64,000 nt of DNA from Hirudo medicinalis. Its lineage: Eukaryota; Annelida; Clitellata; Hirudinida; Hirudinidae. The stretch lies in contig MPNW01000168.1 in NCBI GenBank assembly GCA_011800805.1, positions 270,614 through 334,613 of the forward strand. The letters are read 5' to 3'. Numbering within the stretch: the first letter of the stretch is position 1; each line of letters begins with the position of its first letter. Below the pieces are notes generated by a model that made no database searches, had not been told where the DNA came from, and saw nothing but the letters and a program-made list of their open reading frames with translations. The translations under genes were made by a program, and so were the position numbers. Of the stretch, positions 40,101-53,198 are shown in pieces.

Positions 40101-42484
40101 AGAGGAACAGTTGGATGAACTTGGGAGTGAACCTAATGAACTTTTGAAAGAAAAGTTGAAAAATTTTGAAAGGTAAATGAATGAACTATCAGGAATAATA
40201 ATTATTTCAATTGTTTTTACTAATAATTAAACGAGGAATATATTTTATTTGAGTCACAAGCCGAGTTAATTTAAACCGTTTTCTCCTGAAACAAGGGAGA
40301 ACTTGCTTCTGAAAGAGCAACTAAGAAGTTACATAAATGCTATGCGGACACTGGAGCATGGAAACGCTGGTAAGGACTTCAAAGTGTGAATGTAGTCAGG
40401 AGTTTTAACTTTGTAGAGCACCCATCAATGCATTTTTTTTATTTTTTTTTAAGCTTGTGGTTTGGGTTTGTATTTTTACTTTTAACTGGGATTTCATGGA
40501 TTTTATATTTTGTTATTTGTTCTTCGTCACAAATGTTTGAATGAATTCTCAACTATTTTAAGGTTATTTTAATATTAACTTGATGTACGAAGATTATTTC
40601 ATCTAAAAAGTGATTTTGGATTTCATTTGTCATGCATTTAAATTTAAACTAAGTTTGAACTGCCAGCTGCCTCCTGCTCAGAATCCGACTCAAATGAAAC
40701 AAAAGAATATGAACAAAAGTTGATCCAAGTAAAGTCGAAGATAAAATTGTTGATAATGTGATCCTCATGTTTGTTTCTGTCAACTCCTAGATAGCCGAAA
40801 TGCATGCAGAGCTTATGGAATTCAATTCCGTGATTCTTAAAAAGTTGACTCAGAAAGAAATCCAGTTGGAACATGCAATGAGGGAGCTTTCTCACCTCAG
40901 TAGATATGTAAGTTTTCAGATGCTAATCCGATAGCGATGATTATGATAACAACAAAGATTATTTTAAACTTTGCAACTTTTATTTCTATTTCAAATTAAT
41001 CTGCATTTATTGAGAAGGAGGTAGATATTCAAGTCATTAATTTATCACGGAGTTACATAATTTGCTGAATGTAATTTTTTTTATTTTCTAGAAAGGCCCA
41101 ACTTTGGGGTGAGAATCTCTTCGTGCAAATGCCATCATTTTTAACTATTTATATATATTTTTATATGTTCACTTCAATTACAAGATGTGTGTTCTGTTAT
41201 TTATTAAATCACATTCCAAAAAATTCTAAATTAATTTAATGATGCCTTCAAATAATAGGGGACCAAAGCAGCCAAACATCAACATAATCATTCCCTCAGC
41301 ATTTTTGCATGGCTCTCCTCCTACCTCTTACCACGTCTACCAAGTGAGCATCTCTTCTTAGGGAACATTTAAATATTTTCATTTTGTTTGTGGGTTCATA
41401 AGTTTTACAAAAGAAAAGAGGAAAAGAGTTGCACAAAATATATCAAACATTTTGAGTAACCTGTCTAAAAGCGAATTACTTTGTAATTTTTATATTTGAC
41501 TTTTTGAAATACATTTTCCAAAACTGACATGCTTGGATAAGCGGGAATGGAAATTACTGATTACAATCATTTTAGTAGAGAACGGGAATGTTAGTTGACT
41601 AAAGTAATTCTCTCATCTCAAGGACTGTTTTGTTTCTTTTGCAGATTTACATAAGGATAAGGAGCGATGAATGGAATGTCTACAGAAGATATACAGAGTT
41701 TTATGAACTGCACTGTAAGCTGAAGAAAGCCTTCAAAAGTATTAAAAATCTTGACTTCCCTCCAAAAAGGGCCTTCAGAAGAAAAGTAAGAATATTGTTA
41801 ATATCATTGTTTTCTTTTATTTTTATGTTATCTTCATTGTCGTTATGATGATGATGACGACTTTGATGATGGCGACGACGTCACGACGACCATGATAATG
41901 ATAATAATAATAGTTCATTTATATGGCACTATAAGCATAGCATCAGAGGTGCCTTGGTTCTGGGTTTAATGCTTTATTGAATAGATGGGTCTTCAACTGA
42001 CCATTGAAGAGTTCAAGTGAACGTTGAGACTGATGGGGGTAAGGCCGTTCCCTACAGCAGGCAAGGCGTAGAATGATTGACAATAGATGATATATGGACT
42101 GGTTTAATGATTTATGTTTGCTAATGAGTGGGTGAGTAACTATTTATTGTGCTTGTGATTGTTTATGCATTTTTATAAATTGTAGGATCCTAAGCTAGTT
42201 GAAGAAAGGAGAAGAAAGTTGGAGGATTATCTCAAGAAGGCCATTGCAATGGTGGCTGAAAGGTGTCCTCAGCCATTTGAAAATCCTTCCAGGCGAACTT
42301 TAATGGGAGCCATTCCATTTTTCGAGTTTGTTTTTGTAATGCTTTCAATTTAAGATCTGGAAGGTGTTCAATGTTAAAATTCAATTTCAGCAATGAAGTG
42401 AGATTATGGAACAATTCTGGTCAAAGCACCTTAAGACTTCACTTATCAAATGACAATTTCAGTCAGTCATATTCTGGAATATAA
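37120..42484 (+). CDS. SNX29: Sorting nexin 29 homologue (RUN, coiled coil, PX)
   Basis: Start MNEKELERKQLLVQLLNAVKQ (37120-37182) matches the family's RUN-domain start. Exons then near 37530-37593, 37828-38002, 38390-38460, 38529-39003, 39055-39156, 39221-39336, 39499-39565, 39773-39825, 39937-39985, 40059-40172, 40296-40369, 40667-40728, 40791-40907, 41092-41108, 41259-41343, 41645-41785, 42186-42325, 42391-42484. From 37828 on every junction keeps phase. RUN block: RHELERFNSLK, ALNEHSLEKYLH, LPNVAAG. Coiled coil: ENLLLKEQLRSYI, IAEMHAELMEFN. PX: FLHGSPPTSYHVYQ, RSDEWNVYRRYTEF with the lipid-binding RRYTEF, and FPPKRAF. At least one early RUN exon between 37183 and 37827 is missing from my model. 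A PX protein of endosomal membranes is expected. Confidence 0.9.
38149..38264. repeat. 21-bp perfect inverted repeat (fold-back) in an SNX29 intron
   Basis: Positions 38149-38169 (AGGTTTACTATTACATATTA plus one A) are the exact reverse complement of 38244-38264, with a 74-nt AT-rich loop. It could be a small fold-back element or a long hairpin in the nascent transcript. Confidence 0.85.
41880..42095 (+). repeat. Dispersed SINE/MITE-like repeat, copy 1
   Basis: A copy begins after an ATG/ACG microsatellite with TTCATTTATATGGCAC, runs through GGTGCCTTGG, ATGGGTCTTCAACTGACC and GATGGGGGTAAGGCCGTTCC. The same blocks recur in order at 56690-56880. It lies in the intron before the penultimate SNX29 exon. 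Confidence 0.6.
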
Positions 42485-43170
42485 TCAATCCTGCTGGTTG
42501 TTGTAATTGTGTAATTAGTCATGAGTGTTCTAGAATCGACAGGGCTTAATATATTTTATAGAGCCTTCTATGCTGATGTTGATCACTCAGTGGCAATTGG
42601 CATGAAAACATTTCCTTCAAATTTAAAAAAAATTTTCATTGACTGAATATTTTAAAGAGGTGAAATTAAAGAGTTATTTGAACCAGAAACACCGCTTTAC
42701 ACCTCAAAGCATTATTTGTTTACGTGGTGTGGCTGAGACAACTTATAAGCTGCAGTTCATGAACTCACAGGTAAATCGTGATCTGGAGGCATGACGAAGT
42801 GTCATGTTGGGTGAGAAGCAGTGAGCATACTACGTCGACGTACTCTAGACACAAAACAGTAAACTTTTGAACCTCTGAGAAAATCTATACTTTATGGCGA
42901 GGGAAATAAAAAAAACTGCCGAAATTAGACTGACGCTTCGAACAGATGCTAATGTGACACGCAACTTTAAAATGAATAAATTTTGGATCAGCAGTTAACA
43001 AAATATTGTTATTTTAATGCAATTTTCATCGTTATTAAATAACGAAGGATATAATAACTAATACTAGCCTGCATAATAACTTTGTCTCACGGCGGTGGCT
43101 AATGGTGTAAGTTTGTTTATAAAAACGCTTTGCACGCCTCACAATCAGGTGATCATCTGAGTACTTCGTT

Positions 43171-43888
43171 ATGGATTCCAGATCGGCTGAAGGCGATGTC
43201 GAAACAACTCGTACTAAGCCTGTTTTGGTAAATTGTGCTGCTTAACCAATAATTTGATTTTATATTCATATCATGTTTACTTGATGCATTTTCGTTAACA
43301 GAAATGGATAATTTGGGGATTAGGCTTCTGCGCCATTATTATGATTACGGTCAGTAATAACTTTAAGGTGAACAGTTTGACGTAAAGGCAACTTATTGGA
43401 GATCATTTCAGGTTAGCTTCATTGGGTGCCTACTGAGAGGACATCTTAACAAGACATATTATCTTCTGGCATTCAACCTAATACGTTAGTTTGAAAAAGT
43501 TGACATTCATTTCACTAAACAATTGAGCTCTACAGTGCTTTTCAAACCCATGAAAATTTCAGTTTCTGCACTTCTCGGGGCAGTAAATGTAAGCATTTAA
43601 ATGTTAGTTCAATCATTTTTCTTTTATATAATCTTTAAAGTTAATACCAAAACAGGCATGGTGGTACAAGAATGGATATTTGGTAAGTCCCTGGTCATTT
43701 CAAAATAGGCCGAATTATTTATCAAGTTTGCATTCCCTAAGGCCTCCGACAAGTACTGGTACATCATCATCCTAGCAGCAGTCATCATATGGCAGACAAT
43801 CTCCACCGATATCTACATTTTCAGCCCTGTCCCGGAAACCCCCAACTTCACCACAACTATTCCTCCCCCTCTGACCATCCATTCATAA
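43171..43888 (+). CDS. Small three-helix membrane protein, unrecognised (6 exons)
   Basis: Exons 43171-43227, 43302-43349, 43412-43484, 43536-43588, 43656-43682 and 43742-43888 join in phase to give 134 residues. All introns are GT-AG and 60-75 bp except 51 and 67 bp ones. The protein starts MDSRSAEGDVETTRTKPVL (cytosolic-type, acidic/polar). Hydrophobic segments follow at about 20-45 (KWIIWGLGFCAIIMITVSFI), 58-82 (ILLFKPMKISVSALLGAVNA) and 93-115 (YWYIIILAAVIIWQTIS). A Pro/Thr-rich tail ends LTIHS. HLNKT gives one possible glycosylation site. I know no family for it; a MARVEL-like or TMEM protein is a guess. Six consistent junctions argue strongly that it is real. Confidence 0.75.
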
Positions 43889-44131
43889 CTTATAAATTTT
43901 AACAGTTTGGTACAAATATCAAATAAATGCTCCAAAAACTCGTAGTCAGAACTATTCGGAACAATTTTTTCTTGTAAGGTTTATTAAGTTTAAAATTAAC
44001 TTCTGCAGAAAGTTGTCTATTAGAAACAAAATTTTATGACAACAATTTATCATGAACCAGAATGGAATGTCATACTGGGGATAACTTGATTTAGAAATTT
44101 CATGTTCTTCAGTCTCATCAAGTCTGCAGTC

Positions 44132-46579
<2,448 letters not shown>

Positions 46580-46580
<1 letters not shown>

Positions 46581-49500
46581 TTTTTAAAAAAGCAACGACC
46601 AGCAAAAGGAAGTCATGGCAATGACCTGCATTGCATTCCTAAAAAATAAAAAAGTGTGATGAGAAGCCAGGTGTTTAATCATGCAATTCATTGCCATTAT
46701 TTACACTCACCAACATAAACTGCAGGAAATCACCTAAAATGCAAACGATAACCTCAAAGCTCATGCTGGGCAATAGGTGAAGAAAACTGTCTACCAATTC
46801 CTGAAAAATAAAGTCACATCACATGAACAAATGAACATAATGCAATTCAAAAAGAGTCAATATTAACAGGTGACTGATAAGTTGCAACTCCAATAAGAGC
46901 AGCAACATACGAAGTGATGATGAAGTTGTTCACAGAATGTTCTGCACTCTTCAAACCTTGGAAAAAATCAATTTGTTTTAAGGTTTCATAACAGCAGAAT
47001 TCAAAAGAATATTTCTTGTCATTAATTACTCAATGAGAAACTGAAAGATGAGTCATTCACTCCTCCAAAATTGGAAGTGTCATCGATTGTTTCAAACTCT
47101 CCATTCCGACTACTCCCCAATTCACTTTTTTTTACTGCAAGGTTTGAAGAGTTGTTGAACTGGTTTTTAGAAGCCCTCTTCCTTCTAACAGTCTTTTTAG
47201 TCATCAAAGTTTTGTAATTTGCTTCAAAGAGCTTAAATATTGAAGCATCATTTAAAATAAACAAAAAGAGAGCAAATGTTTTTTTTTTACTTTTGCAAGG
47301 CACTGAATTCCAATTTTGCAGGATTTATATGAAAAGTCAAGGGTCTTATCAAACAGATTCTTTCTGAGAACATTGATGAACTTCCGATCTGCTTTTGTGA
47401 GATTTATCAGCAATTCTAAACTCTGAAGAGATAAAAGATTAATTAATGAAATGGAAAATAAATCAATCATTGATGCCAACAAGTATCAGAAGATCAATGA
47501 GCTGAGGCAGTTCTTTCTGGGAATCCAGAAATAGGACAAGCAACATCAGCTGCTTATAGAAGCTGTTTTGAAATGCTGACAAGTGCTCTTTTATTTCTGT
47601 CTCAAAAAAAAAGAATGACTTTAAAATTCACTTTCTTCCAATGAACAGAGTTCAAGATAATGTTACCCTTGAAAACAATTTGGCCCAAACACCGTAGTAT
47701 TTCAGCCAAGCTGTTAAAAAAGCTAACTTCATTCTCCAAAATTTTATGTTTATCTCTGGGTTCCAATGCTGCTTCTATAAATGTAGAGCAGGTGCTGAAA
47801 CAACCCGCAAATACTTGTTAAATGCAATGGTACTTTGTCGTAGAATTCAATGGAAACCTTAGAAGATGTTGGATAAATTCTTTCTGAACACATTCTTTAA
47901 TGTTATTTGCACTTGCTAGCTGAAGCCACTGTGTAACAAAATGATCGTTTGATAATCAATTTTGAAATAATTGTTTGATAAATCATATCATACATTTGAT
48001 AAGATACTCAGCTTTACATGGAGCCTGCCAAAATCATCTTCACAGCATAGGGAATGGTTCATCTCCCATACATCTATCACATTATGCAGATGTTTGCGAA
48101 CTATAAGCAGAAGTTAATTTCAACATATTTTAAAGTTAAGATTCGACAAAATGAGAGGCATTACCTGAGGTAAGAACAATCTCAATAATTCGAGGATTTT
48201 CTAAAAGTTTTCCATTGCTTGAAGATAACATTAGAATTAAGATTTCTGACAGATTCAACACCTGGTGTATAAAATAAAAAGGCAGAATAAATTAATTAAA
48301 TTTTTTATATTTATATTTTTAATTATTAGGAAGGAACTTTTATTTGTCACAGAATAACAAACTTAAACATTTGGGGTCAGTCTTAAGGAAGCATATATTT
48401 TTGCTATCAGACTGACCCTGGTGATGAAATAAACTTCACAAGCAGATTAAACAAATTGTGAAAAGCAACGAAGAAATGCTATAATATAATATAAGAAATA
48501 CTATACTGTGCAATATATACAATTTATAGGATTTCTTAAAGAGTGTGTAAGGTAAATTAAAGGAACCAGAATTATTATATTTCATTTCCATAGGTATAGT
48601 TGAATATAACCTCGGACCATAACATTGATAGCTTCACGATTTTGTAATTTCCTCCAAAATAAACATAGATCTAAAGAACGAAGCATACAAATTTCTGAAA
48701 TAAACCTGGATATCTCTGGAGAAGAGTGTCCATGTGTCATCCATTGGAAGAATTTTTTTTCTGTCTTTGACAGAATTGCAAGAATCTCTGAGAATGTCAA
48801 TCATCTTCAAGGTTTCCCGATCAGGGATTGGATATCGCGAGTCACGCAGAACAAACAACTGACCAATAAGAAGTGAATAGTCGTCTTGAGGATAGCTTTT
48901 TATCAGGATCATCATCAAACAGCAGAAGCATAAAGACAATTTCTGAAATGTTCAACATAAGCATTCAAAAACAAAGCTTTCACTCAGTTCTACAACTAAA
49001 CAATATTCTGTGACAAGCCAGAATACTTCACCTGATTTGAATGAAAGCTCTCAAACAACTTTGTGAGATCTGAAGCCGAGTGTGAAGCTCTGAGAAATGA
49101 CCGAAATTCTGCTTGAGTAGACTTTTTGACCAAACTCAACGCACTGAAAAAGTAATAGATTTAATTATATGGGATAGAACTGAAATAAAAAACTTGATAG
49201 ATGATGAAAACCTGCTTAATTACAAGATGCATTAAATTTAGACAACCAATTGAAATCATTACCCGCCATGCAGGTTCACTCGATGGGTTGATTCCAGTTA
49301 TGTTCTGGTAATGGTAACGCTTGTAATGTATTGAGCTTGCAACCCAGCCTACATAGCCTAGGAGCACCCTCGGGAGGGGTGCTACGTATGTGGTAGGGCA
49401 ATTAAAAAGATACCTTCATATCCTATTAGGATACATAAAAAACTCACAGGATTGGCTAAATATAAACTAGGTCTTTTCAAACATTATGAGTCGATTAGCT

Positions 49501-50289
49501 AACACATAAAGATCTTTAAGGATCATGATCAATGTGAATTTGCAAATTCAGAGGAAAATAATACTAACCTATGCACTTTAACTTTTTGCGAATGTTCTGC
49601 AGCAATGCCATCAACCAAATATTCGAGGTCATCTTTAAATTCTTGATCCTGTCCAATTTCGTGTATCAAATGCGATTCGCGAACATGTTCCACAACTTGA
49701 AACATCTAGAAATATTGAGCAATGATTTAGTTCAATGTGATATATTATATAACATATGTAATATATTTGCAGCCTTTCACTTTTTTCCATTCTCTTTTAA
49801 TCTTAACTTTTCCATTTTCAATCCTCATTATCTTTGACATGTTGCAATCGGGATAAAACAGTTCATCATCAGAGACCTCAAAGCTACTTCTTTGGAATGA
49901 TTCCTGAATGAACAACAGATTAATTCGCATGCTGTTATATAATGTCAGCCTTAACTTCCAACCTGCGTAACTATTTCTTTGACCATTATTTGGCGTTTTC
50001 TAGAAGATTTAAAGAACCGTTTTCTACTTTTAACTGGCCCAATAACATGTTCACCTTTTACACCAAATGTATCTTTGACATACTCAGTTCTCACCGATGT
50101 ATGATAATCCTGGTTAATGTCATTGAGTTCCGACATCAGAATTCCGTCCTCTCGAGTTAAGCAGCATTCCTCAATACTTGAATTTCCAAAAGTTACGTTT
50201 GCGAGTGAATTTTTATGGTTTTTCCACGCATTGGCGTCTTGTTCATCTAAATATCTGCTGCTTGAAGTGGTTGGTGAAATATTTGCCAT
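46580..50289 (-). CDS. WAPL: WAPL cohesin-release factor homologue (about 16 exons)
   Basis: WAPL with PDS5 opens cohesin rings on chromatin. Exons: 50289-49963, 49903-49781, 49705-49569, 49143-49032, 48942-48706, 48261-48165, 48101-48073, 47928-47858, 47794-47667, 47596-47481, 47422-47291, then about 47240-47050, 46957-46868, 46803-46735 and short last exons to about 46580. The diagnostic start of the WAPL domain is FQVVEHVRESHLIHEIGQDQ, EFKDDLEYLVDGI; then SALSLVKKSTQAEFRSFLR, KLSLCFCCLMMIL, SLELLINLTKADRKF, and near the end NFIITSYVAALIGVATYQSP. The N-terminal part (MANISPTTSSSRYLD) is short compared with vertebrate WAPL, which carries a long disordered region. The last three junctions and the stop are uncertain. 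Confidence 0.85.
49262..49472 (+). repeat. tRNA-derived SINE copy, tail type A, inside a WAPL intron
   Basis: Antisense to WAPL, between the exons ending 49569 and starting 49143. It shares GGTAATGGTAAC, CAACCCAGCCTACAT, CTAGGAGCACCCTCGGGAGG and the type-A tail (TAGGATACATAA, then GATTGGCTAAATA) with the copy at 610-830. The tail can be followed to about 49,470. Confidence 0.75.
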
Positions 50290-51189
50290 TATAACATTTA
50301 CTTACAAAGCGATTTTTCGTATTATTCAAATTTCGAAAAATTAAACTAAGCTCTACTTTTCAAGAAACAATCACTTTACTACAATCAAGCACTCTCCCTA
50401 TTTAAAAAAACAAGAAGCCTGCTTCGAACTTTATGAAAAGTAAAATTAGTTAAGAAAATAAAATTCGGATATTTTTAAAATATGTTAGGAATTAAGTAAT
50501 TTCATAAAAAATTCTCATTGCTTAATATTTCATTCTCAAAAACTTTAGTTGATTGATTAACTTAGGTTTGGTTTCGATCTATCCTCAAATCACTATGGCA
50601 TTCTGTGATTTTGTGACGAAGGGGTAAGGATATATATATTTAAGATATATGCATAATTTTAATAGGAACAAGTTAAGTTTTGTATGGTAAAAAGCAGCAC
50701 AGAAAAGTTTATAATTATTCCGTCAACCAATCCAAAGCATGTCTCAACCTACTCAGTTGTAATTTTCTCCCTCCTGATAATGTTTGGTAAAACGTTAAAT
50801 TAACAGTTTTTGTTACATAATTCACATATCTAAACTTAAGATAATCCCATTTATTTTACGTTGCACAACTAAGATGATTTGGAATAATGCTATCCCCAAT
50901 TTTATTTCAATACTTATAGCGGAAACCGCAAATTTTAATGATGACATTTGATTTTATATTTATTTCCATCTAGCAAAATAATGAATCCTTATATAAATTA
51001 AAAATAAATTGAATTAATAACACAAAACAGTCTAGTGAAAACTTTTTTCTATTATTTATTTTATGTTTATGCCCCTTGAATCTTGTTGCACCACCCTGAG
51101 ATTGGCTGTTGCCCCTTCCCTGATTTTCGGATAGAAGCAAAAAAAAAGTCATTTCTTCAAGTTGTGCGAGGGTTTGCCCCCATGGAAAA
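50290..51189. other. Intergenic, no gene seen
   Basis: AT-rich sequence 5' of WAPL with short uninformative frames only; a WAPL promoter is expected here but no element can be assigned. Confidence 0.45.
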
Positions 51190-51960
51190 AGCTGAAATGA
51201 CCCCGGTTAAAAGTGTGTTTGTATTTCATGTTATTAATCAACGTTTCCCTCGATAACTTCGCCAGTGATTCCAATGAAGTTGTCTGCAACGCTTCCGTCG
51301 GTCCTTTGAACGATGATTTGATCGTATTTCGTACCATTGCGTTTGGCGATAGTGCAACTGCAACGGACACACCTGCAATTTGAAGGCTCAAAATGAAATC
51401 TTGGTTAATCATTTTCTTGTGGTTATTACTGGTTATTACCCAAAATAATCTAATCGACTGCTAAATGTAGCTTTATAACGTGTGCGGATAGAACTGAAAG
51501 TTTATATTAAAGCGAAAAACAGTACGTATGCAAGTCCAGTTTCGGATATGTTCAGGGCCGCCGAGAGGAGGGGAGGGCAAATTCTCAGGGACCGGTAATT
51601 TTTTAGGATCCACCCGGGTCTTAAAATATTATAATCAGTTATTCAAAGAATTATAATTAATAATAACATTACTATTACTATAATGATAAAGACTTACGAA
51701 AAAAATACTTGCTGGTAAGACATATACTTGCTAGAAAGTATAGAAATATATTTGCTTTTAATTAAATTTAATTAAATTTAACAAATTTAATTTGTGCATT
51801 AATTAAAAAAATTTTTTTTTTTTAAATAGTTCCGATGTCAACCAAGTATGAGTTTTTATTCTTACGATTTGTATGACGACTTGTTTTTTTTTTTCATCAA
51901 AGATAAGGATAGTTTAGTGGCCCGTGGCCGCTGTGCCTATGGTCACGAAATTTCTGTCTG
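51190..51960 (-). pseudogene. Partial duplicate of the 31-32 kb gene region, one exon plus upstream sequence
   Basis: On the minus strand, an acceptor-like TTGCAG near 51375 is followed by an open stretch CVRCSCTIAKRNGTKYDQII, then ITGEVIEGN and a stop near 51237. The ITGEVIEGN coding bases match the exon at 31.85 kb nearly base for base (28 identical bases). Upstream blocks near 51490-51640 and 51830-51900 match 32.14-32.25 kb and 32.4-32.46 kb in order. It could be a segmental duplicate or part of an unrecognised mobile element. The rest to 53,000 shows no gene. Confidence 0.5.
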
Positions 51961-53000
51961 CGATCCTGCTAATAATAACCTAAGCAATTTTAGGTTAAAC
52001 AACTGGAGCATTTGATGAAATTGGACATTCAAAATGTACACTGCCTTTTGAACTCCTAAGAATTCTGTGGACAAGTATTTCTTTGTTGAAAAAGAATTCA
52101 GCTTGACAAAATGCTTTGAAACTCTCTCTATGAGTGATTATTTTCAATTTCATCAAATGCGAATCAAACTGAATCTTTCGGAAGTCGAAGAAGATTGCAT
52201 AGGTAGAATAATTAATTAATTTAAATATCAACAAACAAGTTTTCTGACTCACGGTCATAATGATGCTTGTTAGTAGCTCAATTAGCAGCTCAAAACAAGT
52301 AGATCTATTTAGATATGTTTCCAAGTGTCACATCAGTGTCAGACACTGACCTCATGAACGATGTCAGACATGGTTCTGTTTTGTCAACAATGTCCAAGTT
52401 TATTAACAACATCGTGTTTAAACACTGTTTATGGATAAAAGTGTTCAAAACCGATGTTTTACTGCATATCTGAACGTTATTCTGCACTGGAAAAATACTT
52501 TCTTCATTATTAAGTAAAATATTAGATATTAATATTAAATAAAATATTATTACATCCTGCATTATTTAAGATAGAGCTTTTAAGACCGGTTTTATGGAAT
52601 CTTTAAAAAAAATAGTTTCGCAATGCCATTCGGGAAACATTTCATATCTCCGTTGAGCCTCCTTATGTTCTCGGATCTCTCTCTCGGACATAAGTTCTTC
52701 GGGAGTGAATAAGATTAGAGGATTAACAGAATTAGAGGAAATAAATTAATGACTGATAATTTTTTTCATCTGTAAGAAAATTCAAATACGAATATTAATT
52801 TGCATCAATTTTCCAGAAATTTCAAATGAACCGTGATGAGATTATTATGTTAAAATTATTGATTACATTGAATTGCTGGTTATTTTGACCTTATCCCAAC
52901 CGTCATTAAGGTGCAGTTCTTTTGGGTGAAAATGTTTACCGAAGAATATCATATTTTTGGCGTGTTTTTAACAAGTTTAAGACAAATGACGACTGTTTAA

Positions 53001-53067
53001 ATTTCAAACATTTCTGTCATCTTCTTGAAGCAAACATTTCAAACATTTCTGTCATCTTCTTGAGGCA
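53001..53067. repeat. Tandem duplication of 32 bp
   Basis: Two copies beginning ATTTCAAACATTTCTGTCAT, 35 bp apart and differing by one base. Just downstream of the neuropeptide-type GPCR. Confidence 0.85.
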
Positions 53068-53198
53068 ATTAGACACATTAATTGGAAGTCAAGCAAAAAT
53101 AATGAGTTGGAACAAGCAAAACTTCAATAAAAATTCTTCCGACTAAACTTCAAAAATAATTTTAAAAGTTCAATCGATTTCTTAATAGATGAACAAAT

